Positions 1 through 6,301 are shown, numbered from the stretch's first letter. The stretch: 9,700 bases of DNA from UBA2402 sp044371005 (GCA_044371005.1 JBILUL010000180.1:1-9700); one strand, 5' to 3'. Numbers and translations are program-made. Notes: generated from the sequence alone by a model not told the origin.

Positions 1-2
1 AG

Positions 3-1712
3 CTGGCAGAACGAAACGCGGCGATCAGTCGCAAGGAAGCGGCGAAGGCGACCGCGGTGGCCAGCTTCTTCAGTGACATGCTCAAGGGCGTGGGGCCGAT
101 GGTCGCCGCGGGTCGCGATACGCAGCTCCTTCGCGGCATTCTGGATTCCACCTCCCAGCAGCTTCCCACTCGCCTCAAGGATGATCCGGAAGTCCAGGGC
201 CTGCTCCGCGGCACCATCTCCGGCGTCTACCACGATCTGGGTGACACCAAGACCGCATACGCCATGGCAACTCAGGCTGTCGAGCTGCTGGAAAAGTTAG
301 TGCCTTCCGATTCGCTCGAACTTGCCGAGGCGCTCAACAACCTGGCGGTCTGCACCAGCAACATCATGAAGCCGCAGGATGCCATGGTGCTTGCGGAGCG
401 TGCGAAGGCGATCTTTGTCGCCGCGGATGCGAAGGGGGTGGCCGGGGCCCGGCGCGGTGCCGGACTGAGCGAACTGGGGATGGGTGATGCGCTGCGCGTG
501 CAGGGAAAGCCCGCCGATGCCGTGGAGCATTACCTCGCGGCTTCACAACTGCTGGATGGTGCGCCCGACGCGACGCCCACCGACAAGGCGGAGACGGCCC
601 GCGGGCTGAGCAACGCCTATCTCGATCTTTCCAATGGCAAGGAAGCACGCCGATACGCCCAGCAGGCTCGCGATGCCTTTGCCGTGATCTATGGCGAGGA
701 GGCAGTCAGCACGGCCTATGCGGATGATCTTCTCGGCAGCGCGTGCTACATGGCGCTCGACTATCAGGAGAGTGTGAAGGCACATCGCCGCGCGGTGCAG
801 GTGGCTCGTCGCATTCTGCCTCCCACGCATCCGATTCTGGGGCAGATGATCAGTCGCCTTGGGATGGCGGTGCAGACCTCCGGCGATCTGAAGCAAGCAG
901 AGACGCTGCATGAAGAGGCCCTCACGATCATCGCCGCGAGCAGTGAGCCGGACCATCAGCGCATCGGCTACATGTACTTCAATCTCTCGACGCTGCAGAC
1001 CGATCTGGGGCAGTACGACAAGAGCTTGGCGAGCATCGCCAAGGCCAGGGAGATCTTTGTCCGCATCATGGGTGAGGATCATCCGCGGGTGACCGCGTGC
1101 TATGGGGCAGCGAGCAATGCGCTCACGCTGGCGTGTCGCTGGAAAGAAGCGGAAGTTTCCGTTCGAGATGAGCTTGCTCGGGAACTCAAGACCAAGAAGC
1201 CCGATGATCCCTCGCTGTCACCCGCGCGTGCACGCATGGGTCAGATTCTCGCCGAGCGAGCGTGGGAAGATTTCGTGGCCGCCACAGATGCGACCCAGCG
1301 AGCCGCGGCACACGCCAAGGCACTCGAGAGTCTTGCCCTGGTGAAGGAAGCCGCCGCGGCTCGAGATGCAACGCTCCCGCCGGACCACTGGCTCCGGGGC
1401 AACATCCACAGCCTGCTCGGCGATGCGATGGTGATCGCCGCGTTGAGTGAACCCACGCCAACCAAGGAAGGATTTGACGCGGCCTCACGCGAACTGCTTG
1501 ATGGAAACAGCGTGATTGAAAAAGGCATCGCTGCGGTGCCGCCCCAGTATCGGGAGCGGGTTTCAGCGTTCGCCACGCTGCGCGAGGCGAGATTGGCCTA
1601 CGCACGCTGGACGGTCTGGGCCGATGTGAAGGCCAGAGACGAACTCGCGACACTGCGAGAAGAGACTCCTCAGGCCTATCGCCATCTCATTCCTGCTGAC
1701 CGTGCGAAGTGA
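3..1712 (+). CDS. TPR-repeat protein, C-terminal part (probably of a Ser/Thr protein kinase), 5' truncated
   Basis: The reading frame is open from base 3, so the gene starts outside the window; the GTG at 57 is internal rather than a real start. About 569 residues are visible. The first residues (charged Ala/Arg/Glu/Lys stretch, then AVASFFSDMLKGVGP and GRDTQLLRGILD) resemble the linker that follows the transmembrane region in planctomycete Ser/Thr protein kinases with C-terminal TPRs; that is family knowledge, and no kinase domain is visible here. TPR-like helical pairs (about 42-residue kinesin-light-chain style) can be read near bases 330-415 (ALNNLAVC), 840-935 (MISRLGMAVQTSGDLKQAE), 960-1070 (YMYFNLSTLQTDLGQYDKSL) and 1080-1175. 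The last 170 residues are Ala/Glu-rich and helical without a clear motif. TPRs usually bind protein partners. The gene ends 31 bases from the convergent sigma factor gene. Alternative: a stand-alone TPR protein without a kinase. Confidence 0.8.
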   Translation: MAERNAAISRKEAAKATAVASFFSDMLKGVGPMVAAGRDTQLLRGILDSTSQQLPTRLKDDPEVQGLLRGTISGVYHDLGDTKTAYAMATQAVELLEKLVPSDSLELAEALNNLAVCTSNIMKPQDAMVLAERAKAIFVAADAKGVAGARRGAGLSELGMGDALRVQGKPADAVEHYLAASQLLDGAPDATPTDKAETARGLSNAYLDLSNGKEARRYAQQARDAFAVIYGEEAVSTAYADDLLGSACYMALDYQESVKAHRRAVQVARRILPPTHPILGQMISRLGMAVQTSGDLKQAETLHEEALTIIAASSEPDHQRIGYMYFNLSTLQTDLGQYDKSLASIAKAREIFVRIMGEDHPRVTACYGAASNALTLACRWKEAEVSVRDELARELKTKKPDDPSLSPARARMGQILAERAWEDFVAATDATQRAAAHAKALESLALVKEAAAARDATLPPDHWLRGNIHSLLGDAMVIAALSEPTPTKEGFDAASRELLDGNSVIEKGIAAVPPQYRERVSAFATLREARLAYARWTVWADVKARDELATLREETPQAYRHLIPADRAK

Positions 1713-1743
1713 TGTTCCGCACGAAGCAGGCGAGAGCCGACGA

Positions 1744-2340
1744 TCACGTCTCCCACGCCTTGGTCACTTCCTCGACCAGTTTGCGGAGCTTGGCGGTCAC
1801 TCGATGTTTGGCGACGTAGACCTCGGCTGGCTTGATGCCGCATTCGCGTGCCGCGGCTTCGACGCTGGCTCCGCGCACCGCCACCAGTTCAAACGCGAGA
1901 ATCGTCTTCTCATCCATCTCGCTCTCAGCCTTGAGCTTGGCGAGCGACTGGCGATAGATGGCCCGTTCGACGTGCTCGCCCCAGATCTGTGAGACGCGGG
2001 ATTCATCGGAGAGATCAAAGAGCGCGGTCTGCGTGCCGCCGACTCCAGCGCGGGCCTTGCTGCGGAAAGTGTCGGCGACCTTGTTCTGGGCGATGCCGAA
2101 GATCCACGAGTGCAGGCGTCCTTTTTCGCGGCTGTAGCGACCCATGCGATACGCGCTGACGAAATCGACGAGTGTCTGCTGCGCGACTTCCGTGGCGTCG
2201 TCTTCGCCCAAGCCGGCAGAACGTGCGAAGTCCTCGATCACGCGGCGGTAGCGGGTGTCGAACTCCGTCCACGCCGCGGCGTCGCGCTCGTCTTTGAGCG
2301 AGTTGAGCAGCAAGGTGGTGGTGATCGGAAGGTCTGCCAC
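1744..2340 (-). CDS. ECF-type RNA polymerase sigma factor (sigma-70 family)
   Basis: The product is about 198 residues if it begins at GTG 2340 (VADLPITTTLLLNSL). An upstream ATG at 2421 would add 27 Pro/Gly/His-rich residues unlike a sigma N-terminus, so I prefer the GTG. Planctomycete ECF sigmas commonly begin with this 'PxTTxLLLxxL' segment followed by a W-x-EF-x-RY motif, seen here as AAWTEFDTRYRRVI. Sigma region 2 spans about residues 24-95: a helix with DDATEVAQQTLVDFV, then GRLHSWIFGIAQNKVADTFR, the -10 recognition/core-binding segment. Region 4 covers about residues 140-195, with the helix-turn-helix VEAAARECGIKPAEVYVAKHRV. Only regions 2 and 4 are present, as expected for ECF factors that direct RNA polymerase to special promoters. 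No anti-sigma gene is adjacent. The convergent TPR/kinase-type gene next door is a possible signalling partner (inference from the frequent linkage of ECF sigmas and Ser/Thr kinases in this phylum). Confidence 0.85.
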   Translation of the reverse strand: MADLPITTTLLLNSLKDERDAAAWTEFDTRYRRVIEDFARSAGLGEDDATEVAQQTLVDFVSAYRMGRYSREKGRLHSWIFGIAQNKVADTFRSKARAGVGGTQTALFDLSDESRVSQIWGEHVERAIYRQSLAKLKAESEMDEKTILAFELVAVRGASVEAAARECGIKPAEVYVAKHRVTAKLRKLVEEVTKAWET

Positions 2341-2346
2341 GGCCGC

Positions 2347-2373
2347 ATGATAGTGGGGGTGCCGCCCTGCCAA
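2347..2373 (-). promoter_or_regulatory. Possible promoter of the sigma factor gene, with leaderless start
   Basis: Read on the minus strand, TTGGCA (2373-2368) and TATCAT (2352-2347) each match the sigma-70 consensus boxes in 5 of 6 positions. The spacer is 15 bases, shorter than the usual 16-18. The -10 box ends 6 bases before the GTG at 2340, so transcription would begin at about the start codon, which fits the absence of any Shine-Dalgarno sequence there. This is a weak call because planctomycete promoters are poorly defined. Confidence 0.25.
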
Positions 2374-2480
2374 CCCGCCCAAAGGGCCGGAAAACGGGCG
2401 CGGATCCGGCCGGTGTGGCACAGCATGCTCGATTTGGGACCCGGATTTGAGGTTTTACGCCCGTTCAACCGCCCGCGGGC

Positions 2481-3005
2481 TCAGGGCTCCTGAGGCCCGA
2501 TGTAGACGGCCAGGTACCGATACAGGTCATCGGTGCGGGAGTAGGGAATGCTGTCCCAGACCGTGGTGGTCGAATCCACCACCACGCGGCTGCGCGTGCC
2601 GTCGTTGTTGGTGACGGTCGCCACGCCCCGGCTGCTCACATCACGCGGCATGCTCGTATACCCCTGCGTGAACTGCGTCCGGCTGAACTCATTGGCCAGA
2701 TACACCTTCGTGGCCCCCAGTGTGCCCGCAAAGGCAATCAGCTTGTCCGTGCCCGGGTAATACTGCGATTCAAAGCGGCTCTCACCCAGCACCCGCTCCC
2801 CGGGTGCCAGCACGAACTTCTCCAGTTCCGCCATCGTCTTGTGCTCGACCCGCACCGGTGTGCCGCCAGCTGGCCCCGCAGCCTGCAGCGTGGCCGGCGC
2901 GCCCGTCGGCGTGTAGTAGTCCTTCCACGTGTTGCCCGCGCACCCTCCCAGAAGGAACGCGGCGACACCAGACATCAAGGCCATCGATACACAGCGGCGA
3001 TTCAT
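2481..3005 (-). CDS. Small lipoprotein of unknown function
   Basis: 174 residues. The N-terminus is a lipoprotein signal: basic MNRR, a hydrophobic stretch (MALMSGVAAFLL), then the lipobox LGGC with Cys22 as the predicted lipid-attached residue. The mature protein should sit in a membrane facing the periplasm or exterior. The first ATG (3005) is chosen because it supplies the positive n-region; no Shine-Dalgarno sequence is visible. The remainder (residues about 50-174) has no motif I recognise. It contains alternating segments such as LGESRFESQYY, a middle part reading LIAFAGTLGATKVYLANEF, and a Ser/Thr/Arg-rich strand-like region ending in a Tyr-rich C-terminus (DDLYRYLAVYIGPQ). The 'gap-then-GA-x-x-VYLA' pattern recalls small outer-membrane lipoproteins that measure oxidation or aggregate in the periplasm, but I would not assign a function. 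The sigma gene lies 140 bases downstream on the same strand. Confidence 0.75.
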   Translation of the reverse strand: MNRRCVSMALMSGVAAFLLGGCAGNTWKDYYTPTGAPATLQAAGPAGGTPVRVEHKTMAELEKFVLAPGERVLGESRFESQYYPGTDKLIAFAGTLGATKVYLANEFSRTQFTQGYTSMPRDVSSRGVATVTNNDGTRSRVVVDSTTTVWDSIPYSRTDDLYRYLAVYIGPQEP

Positions 3006-3432
3006 GGCCGAATGATATCGCGATACACAATGGCGCGTATCAGCGTCGGCTTTGAGACGCTGGTGCGTGCTTCCTACCCGTTGCGTCGGTGAGGAAGCTC
3101 ATCGAAGGCGGCTCCAGACATTTAGATGTCTCACGCCCCGGGTGTGAAGCACGCAGCGGCCGCCGAGCCGGTCCGCTACGTGCCATTGGAGCGAGGTCGT
3201 TGGTCATGATCCGGTAAGCTGGGCTCGTACAGTGAGTAGTCGGAAGGGGTTTCAGTCGCGGGTGAACTCGGGACTTTCGCCGGGTCTGAGAACCGCGCGG
3301 GGTGTGACAGAGGGCGGTCTGGCGTGACCTGGGCGTTGCAGGTGACTTACTCGGCCTGGTCTGCGTCACCCGGACATCCGGTGCTTCCTGCGAAGAAGTT
3401 GCCTTGAACCGTAGCTTTGGAGATGAAGGTGG

Positions 3433-3459
3433 CAGTCTGAAATGGACACTTCAGGACTG
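3433..3459 (+). other. Hairpin in the probable leader of the GH56-like gene
   Basis: CAGTCTGAA (3433-3441) pairs with TTCAGGACTG (3450-3459), giving nine base pairs with one bulged G and an 8-base loop. It lies about 85 bases upstream of the ATG. There is no T-run after it, so it is not a terminator. It could be a leader-RNA structure; no known riboswitch consensus was recognised. Confidence 0.35.
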
Positions 3460-3531
3460 ACCGATGTAGGTGGTGGTCGAAGGACCCGCCGGGAAGGGCG
3501 AAGTGTGTGGTGCCTTTCCGTCAGGGTTCAT

Positions 3532-3537
3532 GAGGAG
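3532..3537 (+). promoter_or_regulatory. Ribosome binding site deciding the start of the GH56-like gene
   Basis: GAGGAG lies 7 bases before the ATG at 3545. This is the clearest Shine-Dalgarno sequence in the window and favours 3545 over the in-frame upstream starts at GTG 3470 and ATG 3530. Confidence 0.7.
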
Positions 3538-3544
3538 TGTTGTC

Positions 3545-5653
3545 ATGGCAGCTGCATCTGTACCGCGGCTTGGTGGAACGAGTGCTGCAGGCCGGCTCGC
3601 ACGCCGGTGCGTGGTCTCGGCGCTTTCGCTGTCGGTCCTGGCGGGCTCCTTCGTGGGTGTGTTGGGTGCGGCGAGTTCCCGGGCGTCTGCCGCGGATGGC
3701 ACGACGGTGCCGGGAGCGACGTCGCGAGATCTGACGATTCACTGGATGGTGGATACGAGCGACCTTGAGAAGCGCTTTGGCACCGGTACGGACTGGCAGG
3801 CGCAGATGCCCTTTGGTGATCTGCCGATGCGGCGCGACATGGTGTGTCTGTACGAGCACTGGTTTGCGTCGGATGTGCGCAGCATCGGCGTGAGTGTCAC
3901 CAAGGAGGCGGATTATTACACTCGCTACGCCAGGACGATCGAGCATGTGCTCAATGAGCGCGTGCCGCAGGGGTTCGAGGGTGCGGTGTGCATCGACATC
4001 GAGTTTCTCACCAAGTTCTGGGGCGATCGCACCAATGGGCCTGGGCTGTATCCGACCATCAACTACGGCAAGAAGTACTACGACGAGTGGTATGACTACA
4101 TCCGCATCCGTCAGCCCGACCTCATCCAGGGGTTGAACGCGGAAGCGGCGGAGCGTGTGCTCGCGGAGACATTCGAAGCCGCGGTGCGGGAGTGGTTTAC
4201 CTTCACCATCAACAAGATGAAGGAACTGCGGCCTGGCACGAAGTTCGGCTTCTATGGGCTGCCGTATGGCTGCCGTCACGGGCAGTACGCGCGGCCTGAT
4301 CCGAACCCGGAACGTCAGGCCAACGACCGGCTCAACTGGATGGTTGAGATTGCGGATGTGCAGTTCCTGCCGGTCTACCAGAACCGCTTCACCGTGCCCG
4401 ATGGACAGCGTCCGGCCAACTGGCACGAGATGACCATCGCGCAGAGCCGCGCCTGGATCTCTGACAACATCGACGAGGCACGGCGGCTCGATGCCAACAA
4501 GCCGGTCTACGTCCTGGCGTTTTCTCGCTATCCCAACGAGTGCATCGGCCACGAGAACGAGTGGCTCGATGACCTCGCGCTCGACAGCCAGTTCCGGTAT
4601 CCCAAGGAAGCCGGCGCCGATGGCATCGTCATCTGGGACTTCATCTCGAATGAGCGTGAGTACAACGAACTTCGCACCTACCTGACCGACAAGGTCTTCC
4701 CGATCCTGAACCAGGTCGCGACGCGGCCACCCGCGCCGCCCACGCCTCCTGGCGGTGGTGGCGAAACACCTCCTGCCGGTGGCGGCGAAACGCCTCCCGC
4801 TGGTGGTGGCGAAACACCTCCTGCCGGCGGCGGTGAAACGCCTCCTGCTGGTGGCGGCGAGACGCCTCCCGCTGGCGGCGGTGAAACACCTCCTGCTGGT
4901 GGTGGCGAGACACCTCCTGCTGGTGGTGGCGAAACGCCTCCCGCTGGTGGTGGTGAGACTCCTCCGGCTGGCGGTGGCGAAACGCCTCCCGCTGGTGGCG
5001 GCGAGACTCCTCCGGCTGGCGGTGGCGAGACGCCTCCTGCCGGTGGTGGCGAGACTCCTCCGGCTGGCGGCGGTGAAACACCTCCTGCCGGTGGCGGCGT
5101 GACTCCTCCGGCTGGTGGTGGTGAAACGCCTCCTGCCGGTGGCGGCGAAACGCCTCCCGCTGGTGGTGGCGAGACTCCCCCTGCTGGCGGCGGTGAAACG
5201 CCTCCTGCAGGTGGTGGCGAAACACCTCCGACCGGCGGCGGTGGTGGTGGCGGTGGAGAGGTTCCTCCGACCGGCGGTGGTGGTGGCGGCGGTGGAGAAG
5301 TGCCCCCGACCGGCGGTGGCGGTTCGGGCAGCGGCGGCGGAGTCGCACCTCCGCCTCCCGCGGGCGGCGGCGGCGGAAGCGCGGGCGGCTCAGAGCCTCC
5401 GAGAACTCCCACGGCGTCGAAGAACACACCGACGCGTCGACTCGGCGTCACTCGATCGGCCAAGCAGGTGACAAGTCGGCCCAAGGCCAAAGTCGTGAGC
5501 AGCACGACGCCGCTCAAGCGACTTCCCTTCCAGGTCCGTTCGCTCAGCGTGCCCCGGAGCATGGCGAACCGGACGACCAAGGTGGTGCCGCTCAAGCAGA
5601 AGCGGCCCACCGACCTGCCCGGAACGACGGCTTCAGTGCCGGATGACAGGTAA
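3545..5653 (+). CDS. Secreted GH56 (hyaluronidase-like) glycoside hydrolase with Pro/Gly repeat stalk and basic tail
   Basis: 702 residues. A Sec signal peptide has basic RLARR (17-21), a hydrophobic core and a cleavage site ASA|AD after Ala49. Residues about 57-395 read as a full GH56 domain, the family of mammalian and bee-venom hyaluronidases. The signature DxE pair is Asp151-Ile-Glu153 in VCIDIEF; in GH56 the Glu is the proton donor and the Asp positions the substrate N-acetyl group. Later landmarks also line up: the helix FEAAVREWFTFTINKMKELRP, then GFYGLPYGC (Tyr237, Cys243), NDRLNWM...LPVY (Tyr278) and GADGIVIWDF (Trp364), matching the conserved Tyr/Tyr/Trp substrate-pocket residues. 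The alignment is from memory. Residues 407-566 are 20 eight-residue repeats, followed by longer Gly runs with EVPPT, then an 87-residue Lys/Arg-rich tail (616-702). The likely product is an exported enzyme on a flexible stalk. True substrate is unknown: hyaluronan, chondroitin or another HexNAc-containing glycan. No LPxTG or PEP-CTERM anchor is visible. Confidence 0.82.
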   Translation: MAAASVPRLGGTSAAGRLARRCVVSALSLSVLAGSFVGVLGAASSRASAADGTTVPGATSRDLTIHWMVDTSDLEKRFGTGTDWQAQMPFGDLPMRRDMVCLYEHWFASDVRSIGVSVTKEADYYTRYARTIEHVLNERVPQGFEGAVCIDIEFLTKFWGDRTNGPGLYPTINYGKKYYDEWYDYIRIRQPDLIQGLNAEAAERVLAETFEAAVREWFTFTINKMKELRPGTKFGFYGLPYGCRHGQYARPDPNPERQANDRLNWMVEIADVQFLPVYQNRFTVPDGQRPANWHEMTIAQSRAWISDNIDEARRLDANKPVYVLAFSRYPNECIGHENEWLDDLALDSQFRYPKEAGADGIVIWDFISNEREYNELRTYLTDKVFPILNQVATRPPAPPTPPGGGGETPPAGGGETPPAGGGETPPAGGGETPPAGGGETPPAGGGETPPAGGGETPPAGGGETPPAGGGETPPAGGGETPPAGGGETPPAGGGETPPAGGGETPPAGGGETPPAGGGVTPPAGGGETPPAGGGETPPAGGGETPPAGGGETPPAGGGETPPTGGGGGGGGEVPPTGGGGGGGGEVPPTGGGGSGSGGGVAPPPPAGGGGGSAGGSEPPRTPTASKNTPTRRLGVTRSAKQVTSRPKAKVVSSTTPLKRLPFQVRSLSVPRSMANRTTKVVPLKQKRPTDLPGTTASVPDDR
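4763..5242 (+). repeat. 24-bp tandem repeat, 20 units, encoding ETPPAGGG
   Basis: Units begin at 4763 and every 24 bases after that. Eighteen encode ETPPAGGG exactly; the unit at 5099 encodes VTPPAGGG and the last, at 5219, ETPPTGGG. The protein is nearly invariant but the DNA is not: Glu is GAA or GAG, Thr is ACA/ACG/ACT, Pro is CCT/CCC/CCG, Ala is GCC/GCT/GCA and Gly is GGC or GGT. Some units are identical (for example 4763 and 5075; 4787 and 5147; 4955 and 5003), which suggests block duplication. The stretch 5243-5341 continues as larger units, Glu-Val-Pro-Pro-Thr followed by 4-8 Gly. Each unit carries one negative charge. Because there are no spacers and the array is in frame inside a gene, it is not a CRISPR. 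Confidence 0.97.
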
Positions 5654-5678
5654 GCAGCAACTGACTCTCGAAACGACA

Positions 5679-5716
5679 ACGCCCGCCTGGCAAGCCAGAC
5701 GGGCGTGTGTCTTTTT
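5679..5716 (+). terminator. Intrinsic terminator after the GH56-like gene
   Basis: ACGCCCG (5679-5685) pairs with CGGGCGT (5700-5706), and an inner CTGG/CCAG stem (5687-5690 with 5695-5698) closes a CAAG loop, with one C/A mismatch between the two. A T5 run follows at 5712-5716. It lies 26 bases after the stop codon. Confidence 0.8.
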
Positions 5717-5732
5717 CGTTTCCACCGAGAGC

Positions 5733-5758
5733 CCAGACGCCAGCCACGTGGCGTCTGG
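5733..5758. other. Perfect 10-bp inverted repeat between convergent genes
   Basis: CCAGACGCCA (5733-5742) and TGGCGTCTGG (5749-5758) form a perfect stem with a 6-base loop. No T-run follows on either strand. It sits between the + strand GH56-like gene and the - strand HU gene, so it may help end transcription or stabilise a 3' end, or it may be a genomic repeat of the species. It shares CCAGAC with the terminator hairpin just to the left. Confidence 0.55.
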
Positions 5759-5836
5759 ATCAGGGGGTTGTGGCTGAATCAGCGGCCTTCGGCGTGACGA
5801 GCACAAGGCTCAGCAAAGCCCGGAGGCCACGCGACT

Positions 5837-6229
5837 TCAGACCATTTCCTTCAGGCCCTTGAGGGGGCGGACCTTGATCACCGTGCGGGCCGGACGGGCC
5901 TTGACGGTCATCATCTCGCCGGGCTTGAACGGATTGGGCTTCTGAGCAGCCTTGGTGGCGGGCTTGTGGATCGCGCTGATCTTCATCATGCCCGGAACCA
6001 CGAACACCTTGGGCTTGTCGGGCGAGGGCTTCGCGAGATCGACGCCGATCACCTTGCCCAGGATCTCGAACACGCCAGCGACCTGCTTCTTGCTGACGCC
6101 TTCGACATGCTCAGCCAGAATCGCGAACAGTTCGCTCTTCTTGCGGGGCTTGGCGCTCGCGGTGATCTTGGCGGGTTTCGGTGCAGCCTTCGCACCACTC
6201 TTGGCAGCCTTACCAGCTTTCTTCGCCAT
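5837..6229 (-). CDS. HU-family DNA-binding protein with Lys/Ala-rich N-terminal tail
   Basis: 130 residues from ATG 6229. GGAG at 6240-6237 is 7 bases from this ATG but only 1 base from the upstream in-frame ATG at 6235, so 6229 is preferred. The first 30 residues are a basic, Lys/Ala/Pro-rich tail (AKKAGKAAKSGAKAAPKPAK), like eukaryotic histone H1 or bacterial AlkA/PAKK-tailed HU proteins. The HU/IHF fold follows: helices containing KKSELFAILAEHVEGVSKKQVAGVFEILGKVI, then the beta region with VFVVPGMMKISAIHK, then a basic beta-arm stretch (NPFKPGEMMTVKARPARTVIKVRP) that would contact DNA, and a C-terminal helix. HU proteins bend and compact DNA; the tail would add sequence-independent binding. 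The protein is longer than a typical 90-residue HU because of the tail and a slightly enlarged beta region. A 20-bp palindrome lies about 40 bases upstream and may control it. Confidence 0.85.
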   Translation of the reverse strand: MAKKAGKAAKSGAKAAPKPAKITASAKPRKKSELFAILAEHVEGVSKKQVAGVFEILGKVIGVDLAKPSPDKPKVFVVPGMMKISAIHKPATKAAQKPNPFKPGEMMTVKARPARTVIKVRPLKGLKEMV

Positions 6230-6267
6230 CTTCATTCTCCGTAACGACGAACTTCCTTCACCATGGA

Positions 6268-6287
6268 TGGAAAACGCGCGTTTTCCA
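6268..6287. promoter_or_regulatory. Perfect 20-bp palindrome upstream of the HU gene (possible operator)
   Basis: TGGAAAACGCGCGTTTTCCA is exactly its own reverse complement. It lies 39 bases upstream of the HU start and directly after the proposed promoter, near +10 to +30. A second, partly overlapping inverted repeat is TTTCC (6282-6286) with GGAAA (6292-6296). The position and symmetry fit a dimeric regulator site; a 5'-UTR hairpin is the alternative. The cognate protein is unknown. Confidence 0.6.
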
Positions 6288-6301
6288 ACTGGGAAAGCAT
6301 G

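Larger units (their letters stand above)
3006..3544. other. Long intergenic region with no convincing gene
   Basis: This 539-base stretch separates the divergent lipoprotein and GH56-like genes. Reading frames on both strands here are short and have Arg/Ser/Pro-rich composition without domains, so I treat it as non-coding. It must hold the promoters for both flanking genes, but I see no strong -35/-10 pair. Structural elements are a 10-bp palindrome TATCGCGATA (3016-3025) just upstream of the lipoprotein ATG, a small hairpin 3266-3285 (ACTCGG/CCGGGT with one G-T pair) flanked by CGCGG (3257-3261) and CCGCG (3293-3297), and a hairpin 3433-3459. A long structured leader for the GH56-like gene is possible but not shown. 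Confidence 0.5.

Noticed and set aside
3286..3291. CTGAGA, which recalls the TPP riboswitch core
   Set aside because: The other conserved TPP segments are not present around it, and the downstream gene is not related to thiamine.
3040..3369. A 109-residue minus-strand frame in the intergenic region
   Set aside because: Composition is Arg/Ser/Pro-rich, there is no ribosome binding site, and no motif is seen.
3470..3544. Upstream starts (GTG 3470, ATG 3530) for the GH56-like gene
   Set aside because: GAGGAG at 3532-3537 is correctly spaced only for ATG 3545, which also gives a normal signal peptide.
3521..4552. A 343-residue minus-strand open frame
   Set aside because: It is antisense to the GH56-like domain, has no recognisable motif, and reflects high GC content.
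4763..5242. CRISPR-like appearance of a 24-bp repeat
   Set aside because: Units are contiguous with no spacers, vary at third codon positions, and are translated in frame.
4678..5679. A 333-residue minus-strand frame of PPPAGGVS repeats, and other frames through the same array
   Set aside because: The 24-bp period keeps several frames free of stops; the plus-strand frame has the signal peptide, the enzyme domain and a good ribosome binding site.
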